Assembly (NCBI GenBank): GCA_017416285.1
Contig: JAFQCU010000029.1
Location: 1-64,000 of the forward strand
Direction: 5' to 3'
Length of the DNA stretch: 64,000 nucleotides
Origin: Clostridia bacterium
Lineage (GTDB): Bacteria; Bacillota; Clostridia; Oscillospirales; Acutalibacteraceae
Shown here in pieces: positions 53,404 to 62,010 of the stretch. Under the pieces are notes generated by a model. That model was not told where the DNA came from, did no database searches, and worked only from the letters and a program-made list of their open reading frames with translations. Position 1 is the stretch's first letter. Each line of letters starts with the position of its first letter. The translations under genes and the position numbers were made by a program.

Positions 53404-56400
53404 TCATACCTTTACAGTTGTGCCAAGATGGAAGGAGTAAATCAGCTTTTCTTTAACGGGCAGTTTAAAAAGCTTTTCGGCGGCCAAAGCGTAAATTTCA
53501 AGCTGCATACCGTAAGCTTCAGCTAAAGCTGAGGGCTCCTCTACCCTGTCTGTTTTAAAGTCAAGAATTACGATACCATCATTTTCGATAATTAAAGCAT
53601 CAATAGCACCTTGAATAATAATCTTTTCATCATTAAATCGACTGTCGAGCGTTTTATCAATCAAGGTTGCCGAAACCTCGGTTATAAAACGCATTTCACG
53701 CTCAAGCTTTTTAGCGGATTGAATTCTTTCAAAAATTTCGCTATCAAAAAACTTTATTAATGCCTTGCGGTCAAGAGAATTAAACTCGTTTTCGCTGATA
53801 AACTGCCACTCGTACAGTCGCTCAATTTCGGTATCAATATCGTTGAATTTGCTGAAGTCGAAATACTGCATTACTTTGTGCATAGCAGCGCCCTTATCAG
53901 TAGCAGTTAGATTGTCTTTACTCATAAAAGCAGGTCGCTGTGAAAAGGCAAATTTATCGCTTTCGGCCTTGTTTGCAAGCGCAGATACCGAGGTTTTTGA
54001 GCGCATATTAAGTATATCTGTATATGGATATACAAAACGTGTATTACTTATAATGCTTTGTGTAATATCATCATTTGGGCGTGAAATTTCTGTATTGCAT
54101 ACTGCTTCGCTGGCTTTGAGCGAATTGCCGTCTATCACCGAAACATTAACGCTTGAATTTGTTTCGCAAATGCTTAACATATCACCCGCATCACGAAGAA
54201 TATCACCGTTGGGATGCAATAATAGTGATGGTATAAGCCAATCAGTGAATGAAGATGTGCTATTGAAAAATGCTTTTGAAATTTCACATCCATGCATTAT
54301 AAGGCGGTTTTTATATTTTTCAAGCGTATTTTCAAAATTTTTAAAGGAAGAAACAATCAAAAGCTTGTCCTGCGTGCGGGTAAGTGCAACATAAAGTAAA
54401 CGAAGCTCATCCTGCAGAGCACCAATTTTAGTGCTATCAATTATAGCTTCACGTGAAATGGTAGTAACGGGTTGTTTTAAGCATTCATCAAAATACTTAA
54501 AGCCCAAACCATATTTAATGCTGTAACAAGCAGAATGCTTTGCATCCTCATCATTAAAGCGAGAATCGGTCCCCGCAAGAATACAGACAGGAAACTGCAA
54601 CCCCTTTGAGCCGTGGATGGTCATAATTTTAACAGCATTTTGATTTGAGGCCGTAGCTGCTTTGCCGCTTTGGTCAGAAACACGGTTAACGTATTCGACA
54701 AAGCGTGATAAATTATTGCCGCCGTTTTGCACAAACTGTTCCGCTATTTCGACCAAAATCAAAAGATTGTTTTTGCGCTTTTCACCATCATCAAATGCAG
54801 ATATTATGTTTAAAAACTCGGTTTCAATAAAGAGCTTTGTTATAAGCTGTGGAAGCTTATAGCTTACAGAATATAAGCGGAACCTTGAAAGCTTATTCAA
54901 AAAATCAATAGCTTTAGCATTTTCATTATTTTTTGCATTAATTACTGCCGAATATAAGGTGCCATCTTTTTTGTTTGCTCTAATTTCTGCAATGTCATCG
55001 GTTGAAAATGAGAAAATAGGTGAAAACAAAAGGGTCAGCAGTTCAATATCGGAATCAGGATTATCAATCACCCTAAGCAGTGAAAGCATAGTGGAAATTT
55101 CACGGTTATCTGCAAAGGAATCAAGCGAAAGATCAACCGGTATTCCCTGCTGACGAAGTTCATTAATAATATACGGTGCATTGGTAAGAGCACGCAAAAG
55201 TATTGTAAAATCGCTGTATTTCGCTTTGCGAAGGTTGTCTTCTCCATCTTTAATTACTTCACCGTCAGCCATAACCTTTTGTATATACTGAGCAATGTGT
55301 CTGGTTTCTAAAACCCAGCTTTTATCTTCACAGTCCTTACAGTCAATAATGCTGTAATTTACTGCCGGAGAAGAAACGGCAGGATATTTTGCGGTTGGGA
55401 TAAGTTGCTCTTCCCCATCATAGTTGATACTGCCGGTTTTATTTGTCATAAACATTTCAAAGAAATAATTTATAAAATCACAAACCTCTGCCTTGGTGCG
55501 GAAATTATTAGCCAAAATAATCTTCTGCGGCATTGTTTCGTCGGTGTCATCAACAGAAATATACTTTTGTTTTTTAGACAAAAAGTTTTCGGGATTAGCG
55601 CCACGAAACGCATAAATGCTTTGTTTAACATCGCCAACTACAAAAAGCTTTTCTTCAAAATTTGAAAGTATACGGAACAAATAATCCTGCAGATTGTTTG
55701 TGTCTTGATATTCATCGACCATAACCTCTTTATATTGTTCTAAAAGGTCCTTGCCGTCATCGCTTACGATAATATTCCCCGCCTCATCCTCACGGCATAA
55801 TAGCTGTAAGGCAAGGTGCTCAATATTATGAAAGGTAAACATATTTTGCCTACAATATTCATTGTAAATATCATCATCAAGCTCGTACAAAATATCCACA
55901 AAAATTTTAACACTGTTATAAAGCTCATTAAATTGGCTGTTAATAAAGTCAAAATCGGCGTAAAACAGCTTATAAAGTGTAGGGAGTGTCTTTTCCTTAA
56001 ATACTTTAAAAGCCTCTTTAAGCGCTTTTACTTCACGGTATTGAGCTATACCGCCCCTAGCCGCAGGAAGTGACGCAATACTAAAACTGTTTAAGTGGTT
56101 GTAAAATACGTCCCAATCACGGGTCTTTGCGCTTTCAAGCAAGGAATCAACATCAGCCGCAAATGCTTCTATTGATGGTAAAAACAGATTTGCAGCATCG
56201 GGCACGCCTGTGATATAATCAACCAAATTTGCCAATATTTTTTGCATATCACAAATAGCGGTTTCGGCTTTATCAAAGGCATAACAATACCATAAATTTT
56301 TATCGTTAAAGCAACCGTCATTATATGAACGCAGTATTTCATCATACCATTTTTTGGGGTATGGAAGCTGGCGGGAAAACTCATAAACCTTTAAAAGCAG

Positions 56401-56916
56401 CTCTAATAAATTCTTTTCATCGTACTCACCGCCAACCAAATCAACAAGCCTTAAAAAATCCTTGTTACCGTCAGTAATATAGCGGTTTAAAATAGACAAG
56501 GCAACACGCTGATTAATTTCATTAAGGGAAGCTTGATCGCTAATTTTAAAGTCGGGTGAAATACCAAGCTTGTCAAAATTCTCACGTACAAGGTCAATAC
56601 AAAATGAGTCAATAGTGCCAATTTTGGCATTACCGAGCAAATGCTTTTGGCGTAAAAGGTCAATAGAATTTGGGTTGTTACGGCACTCTTCATCAATGCG
56701 CTTTTCAATGCGTGAACGCATTTCAGCAGCGGCGGCGTTTGTAAAGGTAACAATCAATAGCTCGTCGGCATTTATGTTGCGCTTTGAATCCTTAAGTGTG
56801 TTTATAACCCTTTCAACCAAAACGGCGGTTTTGCCAGAGCCGGCAGCGGCAGAAACAAGAATATTACCCTTGCGGTTTATGGCTTTTTCCTGTTCGGGCG
56901 TGGGATTAAATGCCAT
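53404..56916 (-). CDS. addA: ATP-dependent helicase/nuclease subunit AddA
   Basis: The 1170-residue motor and nuclease subunit of AddAB, the Firmicute counterpart of RecBCD in double-strand-break repair. UvrD-like helicase: Walker A AAGSGKTAVLVERV near 20, DEYQDTNNLQ, GDVKQSIYAFRGANP, TIHGSKGLQFPV and LLYVALTRTQDKL. The C-terminal RecB-like nuclease is marked by VILDFKTDRVEEP near 1118 and a downstream QLEIYA. The start overlaps the addB stop by 11 bases, so translation is coupled. Confidence 0.96.
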   Translation of the reverse strand: MAFNPTPEQEKAINRKGNILVSAAAGSGKTAVLVERVINTLKDSKRNINADELLIVTFTNAAAAEMRSRIEKRIDEECRNNPNSIDLLRQKHLLGNAKIGTIDSFCIDLVRENFDKLGISPDFKISDQASLNEINQRVALSILNRYITDGNKDFLRLVDLVGGEYDEKNLLELLLKVYEFSRQLPYPKKWYDEILRSYNDGCFNDKNLWYCYAFDKAETAICDMQKILANLVDYITGVPDAANLFLPSIEAFAADVDSLLESAKTRDWDVFYNHLNSFSIASLPAARGGIAQYREVKALKEAFKVFKEKTLPTLYKLFYADFDFINSQFNELYNSVKIFVDILYELDDDIYNEYCRQNMFTFHNIEHLALQLLCREDEAGNIIVSDDGKDLLEQYKEVMVDEYQDTNNLQDYLFRILSNFEEKLFVVGDVKQSIYAFRGANPENFLSKKQKYISVDDTDETMPQKIILANNFRTKAEVCDFINYFFEMFMTNKTGSINYDGEEQLIPTAKYPAVSSPAVNYSIIDCKDCEDKSWVLETRHIAQYIQKVMADGEVIKDGEDNLRKAKYSDFTILLRALTNAPYIINELRQQGIPVDLSLDSFADNREISTMLSLLRVIDNPDSDIELLTLLFSPIFSFSTDDIAEIRANKKDGTLYSAVINAKNNENAKAIDFLNKLSRFRLYSVSYKLPQLITKLFIETEFLNIISAFDDGEKRKNNLLILVEIAEQFVQNGGNNLSRFVEYVNRVSDQSGKAATASNQNAVKIMTIHGSKGLQFPVCILAGTDSRFNDEDAKHSACYSIKYGLGFKYFDECLKQPVTTISREAIIDSTKIGALQDELRLLYVALTRTQDKLLIVSSFKNFENTLEKYKNRLIMHGCEISKAFFNSTSSFTDWLIPSLLLHPNGDILRDAGDMLSICETNSSVNVSVIDGNSLKASEAVCNTEISRPNDDITQSIISNTRFVYPYTDILNMRSKTSVSALANKAESDKFAFSQRPAFMSKDNLTATDKGAAMHKVMQYFDFSKFNDIDTEIERLYEWQFISENEFNSLDRKALIKFFDSEIFERIQSAKKLEREMRFITEVSATLIDKTLDSRFNDEKIIIQGAIDALIIENDGIVILDFKTDRVEEPSALAEAYGMQLEIYALAAEKLFKLPVKEKLIYSFHLGTTVKV

Positions 56917-59900
56917 TTGCCTCTGCCTCCTTCATAATTTCTAATACTTCAGTGTTTTTAAAATCCGGCACTTCAAAAATTCTGTCATCGGTTATATTAC
57001 AAATTGCTTTAAAATCACAATATTTGCAGGCGGGAGATTCTCTTCCGTCAATAGGTGAAACGCTAATGTCACCTGAAGCAATTAAATTGCCGGTTTTTTT
57101 CATAAGCTTTTCAATATAATCAAAAATATCGCTAAATCCGTTTTCGGCAATGTAAGAATTTGAACGTGCGGAAATGGTGCCATCCTTTTTAAATATAAGC
57201 GGCGGCACAAATTCACCTTTATTTTCTTTTTCCATTGCATAACTAAGCTCGCTGTTAGCCTTTAAAAGACCGTTCATTGTAAGACCTTCGGCTTTAACAT
57301 CACGGCGGGCAGGCATATATAAAATAGCGGCTGCATTATCGTCACAATTACCTTGCGCACGGACAAGCGCATAAAGGTAAATCAGCATTTGCATATTAAG
57401 ACCGTAAAGCACGTCGGGTAGCTTAAAGCTTTTTGTACCTGTTTTATAGTCGACAATGCGGATATAATCCCCCCATTTGTCAACACGGTCAATACTGCCG
57501 TTTATGTTAATAATGCCGTTATCATAGGGAAATTCAAGCTTAATGCCGTCTTTAAAACCAATTTTAAATTCGCAAGCAACCGGTTTAAAATCACTCTGTC
57601 TGAAGTCGGCTGCTATATGGCGTACAACCTCTTTTAACGAACGTGAAATACGACTTATTAAGAATTCGAAATGTTCGTCACGAATGTAATCAAATCCGTT
57701 TACAAGTGACAAATATTCCTCAATATAATGGTCGGTTAATTCGTTAAGGCGTTCATCGCTAAGCTCGGCAATTTTTTCCTTATAATTGCTTATAATGCGT
57801 TCTAAAACGTGGTGTGAGATATTACCACGCTGTAAAACGTTAAATTCGGCGGCTTGAAGCCTTTCGGTACGTAAGCCGTACTTGCAAAAATAAGAAAATC
57901 TGCAACGGTTTACGGTGTCGATTTTGGTAGCCGAAAGATTAATGCGGTTGCCGAAAAGCTTTTGTGCGTTTTCTGGGGTAATGTTGTTTAAATCCTTATT
58001 AACCGCAGAAAGTATTTTTTGATAATGGTCCTTATCATTCAGCGCATTTGAAAGGGTTAAAACCGCTTCATTATCATTAAAACGACGGCACAGTTCTGAA
58101 AAAACTGCCTCTTGGGTTTCAGGTAGTGCGCTACAAAGCTCATAATCGGGCTCTACACATTTTGTGGGATTCAAGCAATCACAAATTGATGTAACAAACG
58201 GCGAAGGTAAAAGTTCCTCCCCTTTTGTGTTTTTAGTTGCGTAGCTAATGTAAACACTATCACTTGCACAGCATACGTTAGAATATACAAGATAGTTTTC
58301 ATCAATAGCAGCGGTAATTACGTTATCAGAAATTTCGATACCAAGCTCGATAAGCTTTTTGCGGTCATTAAGCGCAAGAATACCGCCGTAAGTTGAATTG
58401 GTTGGGAAAATACCCTGATTTGCCCCCATAATAAAGGCAACTTTTGGGCGTGCGGGCTGTATACGGTCGGCAGAGCCAAACGAAACTTCATCAATAAATT
58501 GCGGTATGGCGCCGACAGTTTCAATCGAAAGTGCAAGGGTTAGCGCTTCGTGGAACTCGGTTTTTGCAATTGATTTTTCTGAAAAAGCGTTAACAAGGCT
58601 GTCTAAAACACTCATAAAACGGCTGTAGCCTTGTTTTAAAACGTCGGGTGAAATATCACTGCCAATTTCCTCAAAACGTTCACAAAGGGAAATTAAAACA
58701 CTTTTAGCATCTGCGGCTTCCAAAAGATTGACAATAGCAGATGCCATTTGCCTTGCGTTATCCTTAAAAGCGTTTTTAAAACTAATAATAGGTTCGATTG
58801 CTTTGGTACGCAAACGATTAATTTCGGCAAGACGTGAATATTCGGCATCGGTCATTTCATCAATACCAAAGCCACGTGGGTCCATTGTCCAGTTATCTAG
58901 CCAGCTTTTGCCGTTTATGTTCCACAAATAGGTGTAATTTTCAAGCATCGAAATTTCATCGGTGTTTAAATTACTAAAACCGCATTTATGGAATTTTAAA
59001 ATACTTTCACTTGAAAAATCAAGTGCTGAAATAGCGGCATCAACCGCAAAAGAAAACGGTAAAGTGTTAAGTCCTACACGCTTATCAAAGAAACAGGCAA
59101 TGCCGTTTTTACGGCAAACATATTCAATAGCCGTCTTATATCTTTCGGTATCACGTGCAACAATAACAAAATCCTTAAAGCGATAGCCCTTTTCACGAAC
59201 AAGTCTTCTTATATTGCGTGCGACAAATTCCGCTTCGTCAAATGTGGTTTCACATTTGCAAACTGTTATAGAATTGCTTAAATCAGCATTAATTTTATTG
59301 CCCGCCATAAGCCGCTCAAGCTGTGAAAGATTTTCATCACTATAAAAGGATTTCTTTAAAATTACAGGCTTTGAAATGGCAACCCTGTTTTTATGGGCAA
59401 TAGCTTCAATTTTTAAAATATTTTTGCGTAAATTTGAAAACACGTCAAATTCACGTGGGTTTTCAGTGTCGTTATTAATTGCAAAATAAACATCGTCAGC
59501 TTGACTGAAAATGCGATCAATAATTTTAAATTGCTGACCTGTAAACGCCTTAAAAGAGTCAAATAATACAGTTTTGTTTTGGAAATATTTAACTGCCTCA
59601 AGGTCACGATAAACCTTTGTAAGCATGTCCACAGGGTCAATAAATTTTTCTAATAGCTGTGCATCAAAGTTTTCATAAATTAACGCAAGGTCTAAAAGCT
59701 TATTTTTAAGGGTTTGGCGGTCGGTTTTATCGGCTGCTGTGCGAATTTCATCTGCGGTGACGGCGTTAACCTTAAATTCACCAATTGTGTCCAAAACAGT
59801 TTTTGAAAAGCTTAATGAATGAGTATATTTGCCCCAAACCTTAAGTTCAGTCTGGAGTGAAGCCAAGGTGCGATTCATTAAAATAATTTTATCACTGTCT

Positions 59901-60151
59901 GATAAAATTATACCGCACTTGCCACCAATGGTATCAGATATTTTGTCATAAAGTCTTGTAAAGCTTAAAACTTCAACCTTAAGAGCAGAATCATCACCGA
60001 GAAGCTTTAAAATTGCACGTTCGGTCTGAAAAGAAAACTGTTCGGGCACAATTAGCACGACTTGTTTTTCGTTTTCAACTTTTTCTTTGATAATATTTAA
60101 AATTTCGGTCGTTTTGCCGCTTAAAGGCAGTCCAAAAATAAATTTTAACAA
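56906..60151 (-). CDS. addB: ATP-dependent nuclease subunit AddB
   Basis: A 1081-residue partner of AddA that scans for Chi-like sequences and cuts the other strand. Walker A-like FGLPLSGKTTEIL lies near residue 5. The C-terminal nuclease has RIVDYKTGTKSFKLPD. Four cysteines of an iron-sulfur staple are visible, one in NRCRFSYFCKYG and three in PACKYCDFKAICN. The TTG at 60151 is chosen because GGGGAG is six bases upstream; the longer frame to 60169 begins inside that ribosome site. First gene of addB-addA-nudix. Confidence 0.95.
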   Translation of the reverse strand: MLKFIFGLPLSGKTTEILNIIKEKVENEKQVVLIVPEQFSFQTERAILKLLGDDSALKVEVLSFTRLYDKISDTIGGKCGIILSDSDKIILMNRTLASLQTELKVWGKYTHSLSFSKTVLDTIGEFKVNAVTADEIRTAADKTDRQTLKNKLLDLALIYENFDAQLLEKFIDPVDMLTKVYRDLEAVKYFQNKTVLFDSFKAFTGQQFKIIDRIFSQADDVYFAINNDTENPREFDVFSNLRKNILKIEAIAHKNRVAISKPVILKKSFYSDENLSQLERLMAGNKINADLSNSITVCKCETTFDEAEFVARNIRRLVREKGYRFKDFVIVARDTERYKTAIEYVCRKNGIACFFDKRVGLNTLPFSFAVDAAISALDFSSESILKFHKCGFSNLNTDEISMLENYTYLWNINGKSWLDNWTMDPRGFGIDEMTDAEYSRLAEINRLRTKAIEPIISFKNAFKDNARQMASAIVNLLEAADAKSVLISLCERFEEIGSDISPDVLKQGYSRFMSVLDSLVNAFSEKSIAKTEFHEALTLALSIETVGAIPQFIDEVSFGSADRIQPARPKVAFIMGANQGIFPTNSTYGGILALNDRKKLIELGIEISDNVITAAIDENYLVYSNVCCASDSVYISYATKNTKGEELLPSPFVTSICDCLNPTKCVEPDYELCSALPETQEAVFSELCRRFNDNEAVLTLSNALNDKDHYQKILSAVNKDLNNITPENAQKLFGNRINLSATKIDTVNRCRFSYFCKYGLRTERLQAAEFNVLQRGNISHHVLERIISNYKEKIAELSDERLNELTDHYIEEYLSLVNGFDYIRDEHFEFLISRISRSLKEVVRHIAADFRQSDFKPVACEFKIGFKDGIKLEFPYDNGIININGSIDRVDKWGDYIRIVDYKTGTKSFKLPDVLYGLNMQMLIYLYALVRAQGNCDDNAAAILYMPARRDVKAEGLTMNGLLKANSELSYAMEKENKGEFVPPLIFKKDGTISARSNSYIAENGFSDIFDYIEKLMKKTGNLIASGDISVSPIDGRESPACKYCDFKAICNITDDRIFEVPDFKNTEVLEIMKEAEANGI

Positions 60152-60173
60152 AGTATTCTCCCCTTTCAAGAAA

Positions 60174-60179
60174 ATTATA
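60174..60179 (-). promoter_or_regulatory. Extended -10 box for addB
   Basis: TATAAT preceded by TTGC (TG-n like) on the minus strand, 23 bases before the start codon. No good -35 box was found. Confidence 0.4.
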
Positions 60180-60202
60180 GCAAATCATCTGCACCAAACT
60201 TG

Positions 60203-60460
60203 TCACATTAAAATTATAAAATTTAAAACTATTGTCAATATAACTGCCGGCACACCAAGTAGCGCAGATGAACCAATGGTTATTGGATTAACTGTTAAAA
60301 ATAGCCCTGTATACCCTTTTGTAAAATAAAGTATCAGAAGTGTTGCAACCCCTAAAAAAGCGTTAAAAAGCAAAAATTTAAGCGGCTTTTGGCTTTTAAA
60401 GGCGAAGCATAAGTTAATAATACAAATCATTACTAAAATTGAATATTTAATAGCAGTCAA
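60203..60460 (-). CDS. bofA: Pro-sigma-K processing inhibitor BofA
   Basis: An 85-residue membrane protein with two or three hydrophobic segments. The C-terminal part, LLFNAFLGVATLLILYF followed by LTVNPITIGSSALLGVPAVIL, matches the BofA family core (N-x-x-G-x-x-x-L and I-N-x-x-T-x-x-x-x-x-x-L-G-x-P-G-V-I-L). BofA holds SpoIVFB inactive in the outer forespore membrane until SpoIVB acts. The start is assigned to TTG 60460 after AGGGTGA; GTG at 60469 is within that site. The neighbours (addB, wall operon) are not sporulation genes. Confidence 0.78.
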   Translation of the reverse strand: MTAIKYSILVMICIINLCFAFKSQKPLKFLLFNAFLGVATLLILYFTKGYTGLFLTVNPITIGSSALLGVPAVILTIVLNFIILM

Positions 60461-60518
60461 AAAAATCACCCTATATATTGTAATGATTTTTTTGTAAAAT
60501 AATGCTTAATTTGAAAAT

Positions 60519-60540
60519 GCCGCCCCTGTTTGGGGCGGCT
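60519..60540 (-). terminator. Terminator after the cohesin-like gene
   Basis: GCCGCCCC (60519-60526) and GGGGCGGC (60532-60539), with ATTTTC following on the minus strand. Confidence 0.82.
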
Positions 60541-60545
60541 AAAAA

Positions 60546-61997
60546 TTATTTTTTACTGTTTGATGAAATATCATTTTCGCCAACAATGGTAAAATCGTCA
60601 AAATCGAGATCATCCTTTGCGGCGAAATTGTTTTTGTTACCAAGCTTTTGGAAAGCCATTACTATAATGAAAATAAGTAAAGCAACAACACAAATAGCGG
60701 CGATGATAATTGATAAAACTAAAATCTTACCGTTTGTTGAAAGCGTATTAAATCTGGAAACAAAATTATCGGTCTTGGGTGCTGTATTAACGGGCGTATC
60801 CACAAGGTGAATATCAGGATAGCGCTGAATACTTCCCTCTTTATTATCATATCTGTAAAGGGCAAAATCACCGTTTACAAAGCAATAAACGTAAGAAAAA
60901 TCAGACATTTGTGCATTAGAATCCATATACACCTTTACAGAATAATCACCAATTTGTGTATAAGTGGTATAGTATTCTTTGGGCATGGTTACGCCGTCCG
61001 GAAAATCAGAGAAAATGTAAAGTATATCGTTTTTAATAATGTGCTTTAGAGTTTCAAAGGTTGAAAGCTCTGAATTATAGATATACGGTGCAATCTCGGT
61101 TGTGCCGGTTTCTCTCAAATAGTAAACGGTGTAAACGTTGTCCTTATCACGGAGTACAGGCACCTGCTTGCCGTTAAATTCAGTGGTAGTAGGTGTGAAG
61201 CCCTTTAAATATGCGGCTTCGGGTATAGTTGTTACAATTTCATAGCTTTTGCCCGAAATCACGGTTTCATAAGGATTTTCGGGTGTGGGAGGTGTAACAG
61301 GTGGCTCGCTAGTTGCACCCTGCTCACGTCTTGTTATAACAACGGTATAAATCTTTTGACTGCCGTCCTGTGCTGTAACAGTAACCTTTACTGTGTTTGC
61401 GCCAACGTTTAGGTTTGTAGGGTTTGAAGAAATAGCAACCTTTGCCTTAGCATCAGAGGTTTTAGCATAAAGTGTAATTTTATCAGTTTCGTAAGGAACG
61501 CTTGCAGTATAGTTAGTTCTTGCGGCGGTAAAGTTGGGTGATAAAGCACCTGTACTTAACGAAAGCGAAGAAAGATTAGCGTTATTTGGTAATGCAACGT
61601 CCTTAATTGTTAAAATTGCGCTTGCATCTTGGAAGGTTTTGTCCTTTAAGTCAATACCTGCATATCCACATTCCTGAACCTTAATAGCAGCAGAGCCAAC
61701 AGCTATTGATTGGAAGGTGTACTGTCTTGTGAATTTGGTTTCGCCGCTCGGTGATTCAACTTCCTGAATAACACCCGAAGCGCCCGTGTAGCTTAGCTTT
61801 TCAGCATCATAAACAAGCTTATAACCAACGGCATACATTGCTTCACCGGGGTTTACAGTTACAGTAACAACAACCTTATCACCAATAGTGATAGTGTTAG
61901 AGCTAAATGCAATTACTGTGCCTGCGGCAGAAGCGCTAAATGTGAAAAATGAAGCAATTAATAAAATTGTAACTAAAATTGAAATAACTTTTTTCAT
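60546..61997 (-). CDS. Membrane-anchored cohesin-like / cadherin-like surface protein
   Basis: A 483-residue exported protein. Signal peptide 1-25 (ends SASAAG); cohesin-like beta domain about 26-140 (FSSNTITIGDKVVVTVTVNP, VGYKLVYDAEKLSYTG); cadherin-like/Cadherin-like beta-sandwich domain about 143-232 (LSSLSLSTGALSPNF, ANTVKVTVTAQDGSQKIYTV); Pro/Glu linker; an unassigned region (250-405) rich in Tyr; one membrane helix about 430-455 and an acidic cytoplasmic tail. The ATG at 61997 follows GAGGATG. It is 13 bases downstream of the dockerin-bearing glucosaminidase gene, hinting that it holds that enzyme at the cell surface. Confidence 0.8.
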   Translation of the reverse strand: MKKVISILVTILLIASFFTFSASAAGTVIAFSSNTITIGDKVVVTVTVNPGEAMYAVGYKLVYDAEKLSYTGASGVIQEVESPSGETKFTRQYTFQSIAVGSAAIKVQECGYAGIDLKDKTFQDASAILTIKDVALPNNANLSSLSLSTGALSPNFTAARTNYTASVPYETDKITLYAKTSDAKAKVAISSNPTNLNVGANTVKVTVTAQDGSQKIYTVVITRREQGATSEPPVTPPTPENPYETVISGKSYEIVTTIPEAAYLKGFTPTTTEFNGKQVPVLRDKDNVYTVYYLRETGTTEIAPYIYNSELSTFETLKHIIKNDILYIFSDFPDGVTMPKEYYTTYTQIGDYSVKVYMDSNAQMSDFSYVYCFVNGDFALYRYDNKEGSIQRYPDIHLVDTPVNTAPKTDNFVSRFNTLSTNGKILVLSIIIAAICVVALLIFIIVMAFQKLGNKNNFAAKDDLDFDDFTIVGENDISSNSKK

Positions 61998-62010
61998 TGT
62001 AACATCCTCT